Program-made: the position numbers and the translations under genes | The notes under the pieces: model-generated | What the model saw: only the letters and a program-made list of their open reading frames with translations | Told to the model about the DNA's origin: nothing | The model's database searches: none | Assembly: GCA_026705765.1 (NCBI GenBank) | Contig: JAPPAB010000055.1 | Location: forward strand, 1 to 64,000 | Length of the DNA: 64,000 bases | Source of the DNA: Gemmatimonadota bacterium | Lineage (GTDB): Bacteria; Latescibacterota; UBA2968 | Reading direction: 5' to 3' | Part shown: positions 41,623 through 49,190 of the stretch, in pieces | Layout of the letters: each line of letters begins with the position of its first letter | Numbering within the stretch: the stretch's first letter is position 1

Positions 41623-43366
41623 GGTTCATCCCGCACTGATCCTGCTGGCGGGCGGCCTGTTTTTATTTTGTCTGCCAACCACACCGCGCCGCATCGCGTC
41701 GGTATGCTTGCCCGTGCTCGGATTTTTAAACCTGCTGACCATTGCCGATGGCACCCTGTGGCACATCACCTGGGGCGGCTACGAACTGACCGTATTGCGC
41801 GCGGACCGCTTGAGCATGCTATTTGGGTACCTATTCCACCTGGCGGCTTTTATCGGCGCAATCTACGCGCTACATCTCAAAGACCGGTTGCAAATCGGCA
41901 CGGGATTAATCTATGCGGGATCGGCGGTTGGGGCGGTATTTGCCGGCGATCTGATCACCCTATTCATCTTCTGGGAATTGCTGGCAATCACATCGGTATT
42001 CCTCGTGTGGGCGCGCGGCGGTGAGCGGGCACTGCGGTCGGGAATGCGCTATCTGGTCATGCACATCTCGTCGGGATTGCTCCTCCTGCTCGGTGCGGTA
42101 TTCTACTATTTAAACACAAAATCCCTTGCCTTTGATCACATCGGACTAAATGAGGGACATCACTACCTGATATTTTTTGCCTTTGGAATCAAATGCGCCT
42201 TTCCCCTGCTCCACAACTGGCTGATCGACGCCTATCCAGAATCCACACCCGTGGGCACGGTATTTCTGAGTGCATTCACCACCAAAGCCGCTGTATATGC
42301 CCTCGCGCGCGGATTTGCCGGTGAAGACCTGCTCATCTACATCGGCGCCATCATGACCATCTTTCCGATATTCTACGCAGCCATCGAAAATGACATGCGC
42401 CGCGTATTGAGCTACAGCATGATCAACCAGATCGGATTTATGGTCGCGGGCATTGGCATCGGAGGCGCACTGGGCATTAACGGCGCAGTATCGCATGCAT
42501 TCAATGACGTGCTATTCAAAGGGCTGCTATTCATGTCCATGGGCGCTGTCTTATTCTCCAGCGGGCGTATCAATGCCTCAGAACTAGGTGGCCTTTACAA
42601 GTCCATGCCCTGGACCTGTGCCTGCTGTATTATAGGCGCCGCATCCATATCCGCAATACCCCTGTTCAACGCGTTTATCAGCAAATCCATGGTCATGCAG
42701 GGCGTGGCCGACAGTGGCGCTGTGACAATCTGGCTGGTGCTCTTATTTGCATCGGCGGGCGTGCTTCACCACGCAGGCGTCAAAATTCCATTTTTTTCCT
42801 TCTTCGCGCATGATTCTGGAATTCGCTGTTCCGAAGCACCCCTCAACATGCGGATCGCCATGACCATCTCAGCCATACTCTGTGTCGTCATCGGCTCCTA
42901 TCCACCGCTGCTCTACAACCTGTTGCCGCATCCCGTAGATTACGTGCCTTATACCACGACCCATGTCGTGCTCCAACTCCAACTGGTCTTCTTCGCAGTA
43001 CTGGCATTTGCGGTCTTGATGTTGACCAATGAAATCGACGCATCCCTGGAAACCCAAAAGAAGCGCGGTATTGTCGGAATACTGATATTGATAGGTAAGC
43101 ACCCTCCCGAATTGCCCGGTGTAAATCTCGACTTCGACTGGATTTATCGACGCGCTTTACCAAAAGGTATTCGCGCCATAGTCCGCACAGGTGGACTGGT
43201 CGTGGATCGTTTTTTTGCGGGTGCAAAGGCGGTGATTCAAAAACTCATTGCGGCTATTCGGGCACAACACAATAATAGAGGACTATTTGGCCGCTCGTGG
43301 TTATCGCAAAGCAATGTACTCATCGCAATTATTTTTCTCGCAATTTATCTGATTTACTATTTTTAA
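41615..43366 (+). CDS. antiporter-like subunit D3 (NuoL/MnhD-like, C-terminal extension)
   Basis: 583 residues. A proton-channel core of about fourteen helices (L-F-I-F-W-E-L-L-A-I-T-S-V-F, A-F-G-I-K-C-A-F-P-L-L-H-N-W-L, A-F-T-T-K-A-A-V-Y, R-R-V-L-S-Y-S-M-I-N-Q-I-G-F) is followed by a ~90-residue amphipathic extension (P-G-V-N-L-D-F-D-W-I-Y-R-R, then a basic helix) and a final hydrophobic helix. The extension recalls the lateral helix of NuoL. Third antiporter-like subunit and last gene of the operon. Confidence 0.9.
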   Translation: MSEVHPALILLAGGLFLFCLPTTPRRIASVCLPVLGFLNLLTIADGTLWHITWGGYELTVLRADRLSMLFGYLFHLAAFIGAIYALHLKDRLQIGTGLIYAGSAVGAVFAGDLITLFIFWELLAITSVFLVWARGGERALRSGMRYLVMHISSGLLLLLGAVFYYLNTKSLAFDHIGLNEGHHYLIFFAFGIKCAFPLLHNWLIDAYPESTPVGTVFLSAFTTKAAVYALARGFAGEDLLIYIGAIMTIFPIFYAAIENDMRRVLSYSMINQIGFMVAGIGIGGALGINGAVSHAFNDVLFKGLLFMSMGAVLFSSGRINASELGGLYKSMPWTCACCIIGAASISAIPLFNAFISKSMVMQGVADSGAVTIWLVLLFASAGVLHHAGVKIPFFSFFAHDSGIRCSEAPLNMRIAMTISAILCVVIGSYPPLLYNLLPHPVDYVPYTTTHVVLQLQLVFFAVLAFAVLMLTNEIDASLETQKKRGIVGILILIGKHPPELPGVNLDFDWIYRRALPKGIRAIVRTGGLVVDRFFAGAKAVIQKLIAAIRAQHNNRGLFGRSWLSQSNVLIAIIFLAIYLIYYF

Positions 43367-43595
43367 TAACCGTTTACACAATTGAAACATTGGACGTATT
43401 TTTGTTTTTTATTTCATTTTTTTTTATTTTTAAGAAACCCTGAGGAAACATCTTTCGCATATATTTTTAGAAAGGAGAAAAGGGAAAACTAAAAGCGCAT
43501 GCTTCAAAAACCAAAACATGGTCTGTGTGTACGCCACAAAATTTTGCATACAGGTCATCATGCATCACTGTGTATAAACTCATCAGGAGGGAATT

Positions 43596-44339
43596 ATGAA
43601 GAAATTATGTGGCATTTTACTTGTAGGAATAATGCTCACCGTCCCCGCAAATGCTCAGATGTCGGTCGGTATTACTCTGGATAGCTACACGGGATATATT
43701 TGGCGCGGTTATGTGCTCGGAGCCGATGACAAAATTGTGGCCCAGCCGGGTATTGAAGTGGGATTCGGTGAAACCGGTTTGTCGTTAGGCGCGTGGGGAT
43801 CGTGGTTTGTGCAGGACCGTATTGATGACAGAAATCCCGATACACAGACCCAAAATGTCGATGAACTCGACTTTTATGCCGACTATTCGAGGTCCTTGAG
43901 CGATGACATGGGCCTGGGCATTTCCATCGGGTATATTCAATACGTATTTCCCAGTGCGGATGAAGACTCAAATCTCTCACAAGAAGCTTATATTGGGCTA
44001 TCTCTGGACAACGCCATATCACCCGCACTGACATTTTATTACGACTTTGGTCTGGTCGAAGCGTGGTATGCGTCTTTGTCGGCTGGCTATGACATTCCAC
44101 TCGGCTCAGAAGACGGGCAAGTGTTGAGCATCGGTGCAAGTGTTGCCATGAGCAATTACGCAGATGAAACGGGTGAGAATAAAACGGGTTTTAACGATGT
44201 CACGGTTACAGCGTCTCTCAGTTGTAATGCCTGCTCAATTTCGATAGCGCCGACCCTTGCATTTTCTTATGCCGATACAAAAATCAATCCCGACAACCGC
44301 ACTATTTGGGGAGGCGTGAGCATCGGATTTGGGCAGTAA
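43596..44339 (+). CDS. outer-membrane beta-barrel protein (TorF/TIGR02001-like)
   Basis: 247 residues behind a strong AGGAGGGAATT site. A signal peptide ends V-P-A-N-A-Q. The rest alternates amphipathic beta strands with short acidic turns, e.g. S-Y-T-G-Y-I-W-R-G-Y-V-L-G near 30-42, and ends in a strand I-W-G-G-V-S-I-G-F-G-Q. This is the layout of small TIGR02001-type barrels. Two Cys (C-N-A-C) in a late strand are unusual. The 228 bases upstream are T-rich with no other gene seen. Confidence 0.8.
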   Translation: MKKLCGILLVGIMLTVPANAQMSVGITLDSYTGYIWRGYVLGADDKIVAQPGIEVGFGETGLSLGAWGSWFVQDRIDDRNPDTQTQNVDELDFYADYSRSLSDDMGLGISIGYIQYVFPSADEDSNLSQEAYIGLSLDNAISPALTFYYDFGLVEAWYASLSAGYDIPLGSEDGQVLSIGASVAMSNYADETGENKTGFNDVTVTASLSCNACSISIAPTLAFSYADTKINPDNRTIWGGVSIGFGQ

Positions 44340-44416
44340 GTTATTCAATTCTCGACCCGGGTCGGCATTTCTGGTTTGCTTCGTGGCGTGGTTAATCAGA
44401 TGCGACCAGGCGAGAG

Positions 44417-44449
44417 GGGGAGATCTTTTGAGGTCTCCCCTTTATTTTT
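44417..44449 (+). terminator. rho-independent terminator after the barrel gene
   Basis: GGGGAGA (44417-44423) pairs with TCTCCCC (44434-44440) and is followed by TTTATTTTT. The T-tract overlaps the end of the convergent uridine kinase gene. Confidence 0.85.
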
Positions 44450-45071
44450 GCAGGGTACATAGATGTCCCAAAATCAAATCCGCTGCAATGGTAAAATCGC
44501 GATCTCCGCAAACGATGAGATCGGCATATTTGCGGGACGGTTCGACATAAGCATCGTGCATGGGGCACACGGTTTCGAGGTATTGAAGGGTAACGGATTC
44601 GGGGGTGCGCCCGCGTTCATCGACATCCCGATTAATGCGACGAATCAGGCGAATATCTGGCGGTGCATCCACAAAAATTTTCAAATTCAGGACATCGCGC
44701 AGTATTTGTTCCACCAACAGGAGAATGCCTTCCACAATAATAATGGGACGCGGGCATAACTCAAGTGTTCTATTAGAACGGGAATGGGTCGCAAAATCAT
44801 AAGTTGGTATCAATACGGTCTCCCCGCGGGATAGTGCCTGAAGATGTTGGACCAGCAAATCTGTCTCAAGTGCATCGGGATGATCGAAATTGATTTGCCC
44901 GCGCTGGTCTGCCGGGATATGAGAAAAATCGCGATAATACGCATCGTGGGCAATCCGTAGAGCACGATCTTCACCGAGATGATCAAAAAGTATATGGGCA
45001 AGTGTGGTCTTACCCGCGCCAGTGCCTCCGGCAATACCAACTACGTAGGGCTTGCAAATTTTTGGGGGCAT
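44442..45071 (-). CDS. udk: uridine kinase
   Basis: 209 residues from the ATG at 45071; the frame runs on upstream into the neighbouring leader. P-loop G-I-A-G-G-T-G-A-G-K-T-T (about 12-23), the substrate segment H-D-A-Y-Y-R-D, F-D-H-P-D-A-L, Y-D-F-A-T-H-S-R and the R-R-I-N-R-D-V-x-E-R-G-R lid are all typical of uridine/cytidine kinases in pyrimidine salvage. Divergent from the enolase-superfamily gene. Confidence 0.93.
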   Translation of the reverse strand: MPPKICKPYVVGIAGGTGAGKTTLAHILFDHLGEDRALRIAHDAYYRDFSHIPADQRGQINFDHPDALETDLLVQHLQALSRGETVLIPTYDFATHSRSNRTLELCPRPIIIVEGILLLVEQILRDVLNLKIFVDAPPDIRLIRRINRDVDERGRTPESVTLQYLETVCPMHDAYVEPSRKYADLIVCGDRDFTIAADLILGHLCTLQK

Positions 45072-45137
45072 GTATATTATCTCTGAATGCCGTTTAGGGG
45101 ACGGTCCCTGTGCCGTTCTATCAAAGGATACAAACAA

Positions 45138-46439
45138 ATGCACATTGTCGAAACAGATTTAGAAATTCAGCGCGAACCATTCGCGCGGCCCTTTGCATTT
45201 AAGGGATCGGCTTTTCACGAAAAGTGGAATCTCGTCGTGCGCTTAAAAGATGCCGATGGGTATGAGGCTTTTGGGATAGGTGGTTTGGCCGTACTGTGGT
45301 CAGACGCTACCGTATTTGCTGCGCATACGGAAATGGGCGGCAATTTGCTTCAAGCGTCTCTCCTGGAATTCGCACTACAGCACATCAAGGGAAAAAATTT
45401 TTCCAACCCCATGGCATTATTCGACACCATTGAAAACGACGTCTTTTCTTTTGCCAAAGCGATCACAGGCCATGGGGAATTGCGCCGAACATTTGCGCTA
45501 ATTGCACTGGTGGCACTGGACAACGCCGCCTGGACCTTGTATGCAAAGCGGAAGGAACTATCGACCTTCGACGCCTTAATCCCAGAAAAATTTCTCTCAT
45601 TTTTATCCCATCGCCAATCGCATGTCGCGCTTGTCCCCGCAGTGAGTTATACCCTGCCCATAGATGAATTGCGGGCAATTTTAGATAGCGGAGCGTACAT
45701 ACTAAAAATCAAAATTGGGCACCCAGGAGATGAAACCGAAATGGTAAAAACAGACATGGCCTGTCTGTCGCAGATTCACAGTCTGGCATCTCAGTATGAA
45801 ACGGAGATGACCGATTCGGGTCAGGTGCTCTATTATCTCGATGCCAATGGTCGTTATGGCAAAAAAGACAGCATGGCGCGCTTATTAGATCATGCGGACA
45901 ATGAAGGTATGATAGATCGCATTGTCCTGATTGAAGAACCCTTTTCTCGCCCATCAGATATCGACGTACACGGCTTGCCCGCCCGTTTTGCAGGGGATGA
46001 AAGCATCGAAACCGTTGCAGATGTACACACCCGTCTGGAGCAGGGATATGGCGCTATGGCGATCAAACCCGCGGGCAAAACCCTCTCATTGGCTTTCCGC
46101 ATGATCGAGGCGGCAACGCGATATAGTGTGCCGTGTTTTGTGGCGGATAATGCGTGTGTACCCGTACTCGTGGAATGGAACAAAAACGTGGCCGCGCGAT
46201 TGCCCGCATTTCCCGGTGTGAAAGGGGGATTGATGGAATCCAACGGCCCGGAAAATTACGGAACATGGGATCGCATGCTCTCAGAATATCCCCTGCCCAA
46301 TGCATCGTGGTTGCGACCCAGAGATGGTGCATTTGTATTGGATGAAAACTACTACAATCAAAGCGGAGGGATTTTTGAAGAACCAGTTGTGTACACGCGA
46401 TTATTTAAAAATAGAACCACATTGGGCTGTGGTAAATAA
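45138..46439 (+). CDS. enolase-superfamily protein (mandelate racemase/muconate lactonizing-like)
   Basis: 433 residues from ATG 45138 after AAAGGA. A capping domain (1-130) precedes a barrel with K190-x-K192 (K-I-K-I-G), metal ligands D235 (Y-L-D-A-N-G-R-Y), E266/E267 (I-E-E-P-F) and D287/E288 (A-G-D-E-S-I), and a second-face lysine K310 (A-I-K-P-A). These positions support proton abstraction next to a carboxylate. The barrel ends with an unusual extension after L-R-P-R-D-G. Substrate unknown; family proteins include dipeptide epimerases and sugar-acid dehydratases. Confidence 0.88.
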   Translation: MHIVETDLEIQREPFARPFAFKGSAFHEKWNLVVRLKDADGYEAFGIGGLAVLWSDATVFAAHTEMGGNLLQASLLEFALQHIKGKNFSNPMALFDTIENDVFSFAKAITGHGELRRTFALIALVALDNAAWTLYAKRKELSTFDALIPEKFLSFLSHRQSHVALVPAVSYTLPIDELRAILDSGAYILKIKIGHPGDETEMVKTDMACLSQIHSLASQYETEMTDSGQVLYYLDANGRYGKKDSMARLLDHADNEGMIDRIVLIEEPFSRPSDIDVHGLPARFAGDESIETVADVHTRLEQGYGAMAIKPAGKTLSLAFRMIEAATRYSVPCFVADNACVPVLVEWNKNVAARLPAFPGVKGGLMESNGPENYGTWDRMLSEYPLPNASWLRPRDGAFVLDENYYNQSGGIFEEPVVYTRLFKNRTTLGCGK

Positions 46440-46540
46440 TGATTTGATACACAATATCTGGCGCATACCAGATGAAACAAAAAAGTAATCTTGACTTAAT
46501 AAAAACAATGGCTTATTTTAATGCCGTCTTTGTAATAAAA

Positions 46541-46635
46541 ACTCGTCAATTCCCCCCGAGTCAAGCAGGTGATCCCGATTCCCCATCGGATATTCTCCGT
46601 CATCTGTGAATAGCTTATCTGAACTCCCCCCGTTC
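46541..46635 (-). ncRNA. possible small RNA with three G-loop hairpins
   Basis: On the minus strand: GAAC-GGGGGGA-GTTC, CCGAT-GGGGA-ATCGG and ACTCG-GGGGGGAATTGA-CGAGT, the last with a T-rich tail. Repeated GGA-bearing loops with a terminator are the layout of CsrA-sponge RNAs, but the stems are short (4-5 bp), no promoter is evident and no csrA is in the window. Confidence 0.35.
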
Positions 46636-46720
46636 CTGTTCTCTCTATCACACATTTGAATTAGTGAACTCGCTATTACTGATTTAATCCATATCAGCAC
46701 ACGTTTGGTTTTGACATAAT

Positions 46721-46810
46721 AAAAAAACCCGGGGGCGAGTTGACTCAACGTAGCCGGATTCTCTGCCGAATCATCTCTCCCAGGCTGTGTGGGTCGCCTG
46801 CCCCCGGGCT
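46721..46810 (-). terminator. branched terminator of rlmH
   Basis: A 9-bp GC clamp, CCCGGGGGC (46728-46736) with GCCCCCGGG (46800-46808), encloses about 60 bases that can form three small hairpins (GTTG/CAAC, GATTC/GAATC, CCCA/TGGG). On the minus strand seven T follow the clamp. Confidence 0.65.
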
Positions 46811-46835
46811 GATTTTAAGCAGTTTCTAAATTTTT

Positions 46836-47315
46836 TCACTTGTGATAATTTTCACCTCTGATAATCGTGAAAGCGCGATAGAGTTGCTCGAGCAAGATAA
46901 CGCGCGCCAATTCGTGTGGAAAAGTCATAGGTGAAAGTGACAGATGCCAATCGGCACGCGACAAAACTCGGGATGCAAGCCCAAAAGGGCCGCCAATGAG
47001 AAAAATGAGGCGGCTTTTTCCTTGTACGCGCAGATGATTCAATCGTTTGGCTAAAATTTCAGAACGACACAATTTGCCAGAAGGCCCAAGAGCAACCACA
47101 GTAGCATCTGGATGCAGTGCACTTAAAAGGCGCCGGCCTTCCTTTTCGATAATATCAGACACACGGGCATTTTTGCCACCGCGCTCTTCGCGCACTTCGA
47201 TCTCATCATAAGCGACGTAGTGTTTCAGCCGTTTGATATAATTTTGTGCGGCGCCTTGATAACAGGCGTCTTTGAACCTGCCCACAGTGACCAGAGTGAT
47301 CTGCATATTTGCCAT
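46836..47315 (-). CDS. rlmH: 23S rRNA (pseudouridine1915-N3)-methyltransferase RlmH
   Basis: 159 residues, standard length. SPOUT-fold signatures: M-Q-I-T-L-V-T-V-G near the start, F-L-I-G-G-P-F-G-L near 105-113, and the C-terminal S-L-S-P-M-T-F-P-H-E-L-A-R-V-I-L-L-E-Q-L. Last residues R-G-E-N-Y-H-K are typical. A second ATG (M-Q-I) nine bases in is an alternative start. Divergent from the S55 peptidase operon. Confidence 0.95.
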   Translation of the reverse strand: MANMQITLVTVGRFKDACYQGAAQNYIKRLKHYVAYDEIEVREERGGKNARVSDIIEKEGRRLLSALHPDATVVALGPSGKLCRSEILAKRLNHLRVQGKSRLIFLIGGPFGLASRVLSRADWHLSLSPMTFPHELARVILLEQLYRAFTIIRGENYHK

Positions 47316-47347
47316 TATACTCAGATTAGATATGTTTTACAAGAAAC

Positions 47348-47376
47348 TTGTTCACTGCCCCAAAAAACGGTATAAT
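47348..47376 (+). promoter_or_regulatory. sigma70-like promoter of the S55-rib-secA operon
   Basis: TTGTTC (47348-47353), 17-base spacer, perfect TATAAT (47371-47376). The leader would be about 35 bases, too short for an FMN riboswitch, and the first gene lacks a clear ribosome-binding site. Confidence 0.72.
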
Positions 47377-47417
47377 ATCAAAATGCGAAATTTTCTTTCA
47401 CCTCATTCTATAGAACC

Positions 47418-49190
47418 ATGCGCTCTCGATTTTTGACATTTTTCACAATCTGCATACTATATGGATCGAGTTGTGCCGAGTTATACATGGCCGTCGATGA
47501 TATCCAGCGCGGCATGAAAGGCGTTGGCCGCACGGTATTCCAAGGCACCCGTATCGATACATTTGGCGTCGAAGTATTAGGTGTTTTGCGCAATGTTTTT
47601 GGCCCAAAAAGCGACATAATTCTCGCTCGCCTATCCGGTGGCCCCATGGCGCAAACGGGCGTTATCGCTGGCATGAGTGGCAGTCCTGTATATATCGAGG
47701 GCAAACTCATCGGCGCAGTCGGCTACAGCATTGGCGCATTCGCCGAAGAGCCAATTGCGGGAATCACGCCAATCGGCGAAATGATGACGGTGCTCCAACG
47801 CACATCGCAGGACACCCTGTCGAACGCGACATTTGGATCTGCGCCGTGGGATGGACAAATAGATGGTGTACATGGCGGCGTGCTAAAACCCGTGGCTATA
47901 CCTTTGATGCTCTCGGGATTTGCTCCGCAAGTGGTCGCGGAATATCGCGGTGAATTTTCAAAATACGGCCTGTTGCCCATGCAGGGTGGGGGTGGAACAG
48001 ACCCATCCCTATCTATCGGTCCATTTGAACCGGGCGCGCCTCTGGGCGTACAATTGGTTCGGGGCGATCTCAGTGTCACAGGTATTGGCACCCTGACGCA
48101 TCGCGTGGATGATAAAGTAGTGGGATTTGGGCATCCCCTGTTATTTGGTGGTCGCACGGCGATGTCTATGACCGCAGCATTTATTCACGAAGTGATTTCC
48201 AGCCAGATGCTTTCGTTTAAGGTAGGCACTGCATCGCGACATATCGGCGTGATCTTGCAAGATCGCGCACCGGGCATTGCTGGCGTAATAGGATCTGAAG
48301 CAGAAATGATGCCAGTGCGCATCTCTGTCGTATCTCCCAACCACGACGCCTCGTTTAATATGGAGGTATTTCGCCACAGAGAATTGGGACCGTTGCTGGT
48401 GCGAATGGCCGTAGCGACCTCTGTTATCTCCGCTGAGAAATTGACGGGTGAAACCACTGTTGCAGGACAATTGACATTGCACCTGCCCAAACGCGAACCC
48501 GTCATAATAAAAAATAAATACGCAGGTACTCAGGGACTTGGGTTGGCGGTATTGGGCTTGACACAACCCCTTGCACAAGTGATCCAGAATCCTTTTGTCG
48601 ATGCCAATATTGACTCGGCTATATTCCAATTAGCCGTTGAGGAACGCACCCAGAGTGCGCGTATAGAAGGGCTGCGATTGGATCGTTCGCGCTACGAACC
48701 GGGCGATACAGTACACGTCTCTATTGCGCTGGCTCCGTTGCTGGGCAAGCGCGAGACCGTAAATATCGCCTTGCCAATTCCCGGATTTATAGCACCAGGA
48801 CGTTTGATATTGCAGATTGTGAATGAACGCGAACAGCGATTACAAGATATGAAACGCACCGCTCATCAACCCAAAACACTAAATGAACTGATTGGTCTGA
48901 TCGAGAAATCGGGGCGCAATGATGTACTCGTTGCGAGATTCATAGCTTCCCGCCCCAGCGTGACAATGGGCGGACGCGAAATCTCGGGATTGCCCACTTC
49001 GGTTCTGTCAGCACTATCACTGGCGCGTGGGTCAGATGTCGTGCAAAAGTCACAGCAGTCAGTATATAGCCAAAAACAGGTACGGACCAACTATGTATTG
49101 ACCGGCAGTCAAACGGCACTTCTGGTCGTGGGCAAAGACGGTAGTGCAACTTTTTCAGGCAGGAGAGGCTCGGGTGAAGAAAAAAGATAG
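47418..49190 (+). CDS. SpoIVB-like S55 peptidase-domain protein
   Basis: 590 residues with a signal peptide ending near S-S-C-A-E. The S55 domain (about 25-250) has the serine motif G-V-I-A-G-M-S-G-S-P-V-Y and the G-F-G-H-P-L-L-F-G-G segment with the likely catalytic His. About 340 further residues follow with no domain I recognise. SpoIVB relatives outside sporulating bacteria are secreted serine peptidases of unknown target. It is the first gene of a ten-gene operon and overlaps the next gene by 17 bases. Confidence 0.85.
   Translation: MRSRFLTFFTICILYGSSCAELYMAVDDIQRGMKGVGRTVFQGTRIDTFGVEVLGVLRNVFGPKSDIILARLSGGPMAQTGVIAGMSGSPVYIEGKLIGAVGYSIGAFAEEPIAGITPIGEMMTVLQRTSQDTLSNATFGSAPWDGQIDGVHGGVLKPVAIPLMLSGFAPQVVAEYRGEFSKYGLLPMQGGGGTDPSLSIGPFEPGAPLGVQLVRGDLSVTGIGTLTHRVDDKVVGFGHPLLFGGRTAMSMTAAFIHEVISSQMLSFKVGTASRHIGVILQDRAPGIAGVIGSEAEMMPVRISVVSPNHDASFNMEVFRHRELGPLLVRMAVATSVISAEKLTGETTVAGQLTLHLPKREPVIIKNKYAGTQGLGLAVLGLTQPLAQVIQNPFVDANIDSAIFQLAVEERTQSARIEGLRLDRSRYEPGDTVHVSIALAPLLGKRETVNIALPIPGFIAPGRLILQIVNEREQRLQDMKRTAHQPKTLNELIGLIEKSGRNDVLVARFIASRPSVTMGGREISGLPTSVLSALSLARGSDVVQKSQQSVYSQKQVRTNYVLTGSQTALLVVGKDGSATFSGRRGSGEEKR

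Larger units (their letters stand above)
46440..46835 (-). other. 396-bp hairpin-rich intergenic region downstream of rlmH
   Basis: No convincing gene. Read on the minus strand from rlmH, it has a long multi-branched terminator (46721-46810) and then three hairpins with G-rich loops (46621-46635, 46575-46589, 46541-46561), the last followed by TTTTATTA. A 76-codon minus-strand frame across the region is better explained by chance, since it runs through all these stems. Confidence 0.6.

Noticed and set aside
43499-43684. 61-codon frame upstream of the outer-membrane barrel gene
   Set aside because: It overlaps the barrel gene in another frame, and its apparent ribosome-binding site (AAAGGAGAAAAGGG) is too far away. 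Probably leader sequence.
46518-46748. 76-codon minus-strand frame downstream of rlmH
   Set aside because: It runs through the multi-branched terminator and the three G-loop hairpins, and no ribosome-binding site or family resemblance is visible. Structured non-coding DNA is the better reading.
46728-46810. tRNA or SRP RNA in the cloverleaf-like element
   Set aside because: Arm lengths, loop sizes and the missing T-loop exclude tRNA; the conserved SRP apical motif is absent.
47383-47417. FMN riboswitch upstream of the riboflavin genes
   Set aside because: The leader after the mapped-looking promoter is only about 35 bases, and the rib genes are internal to the operon with overlapping starts; there is no room for the FMN aptamer.
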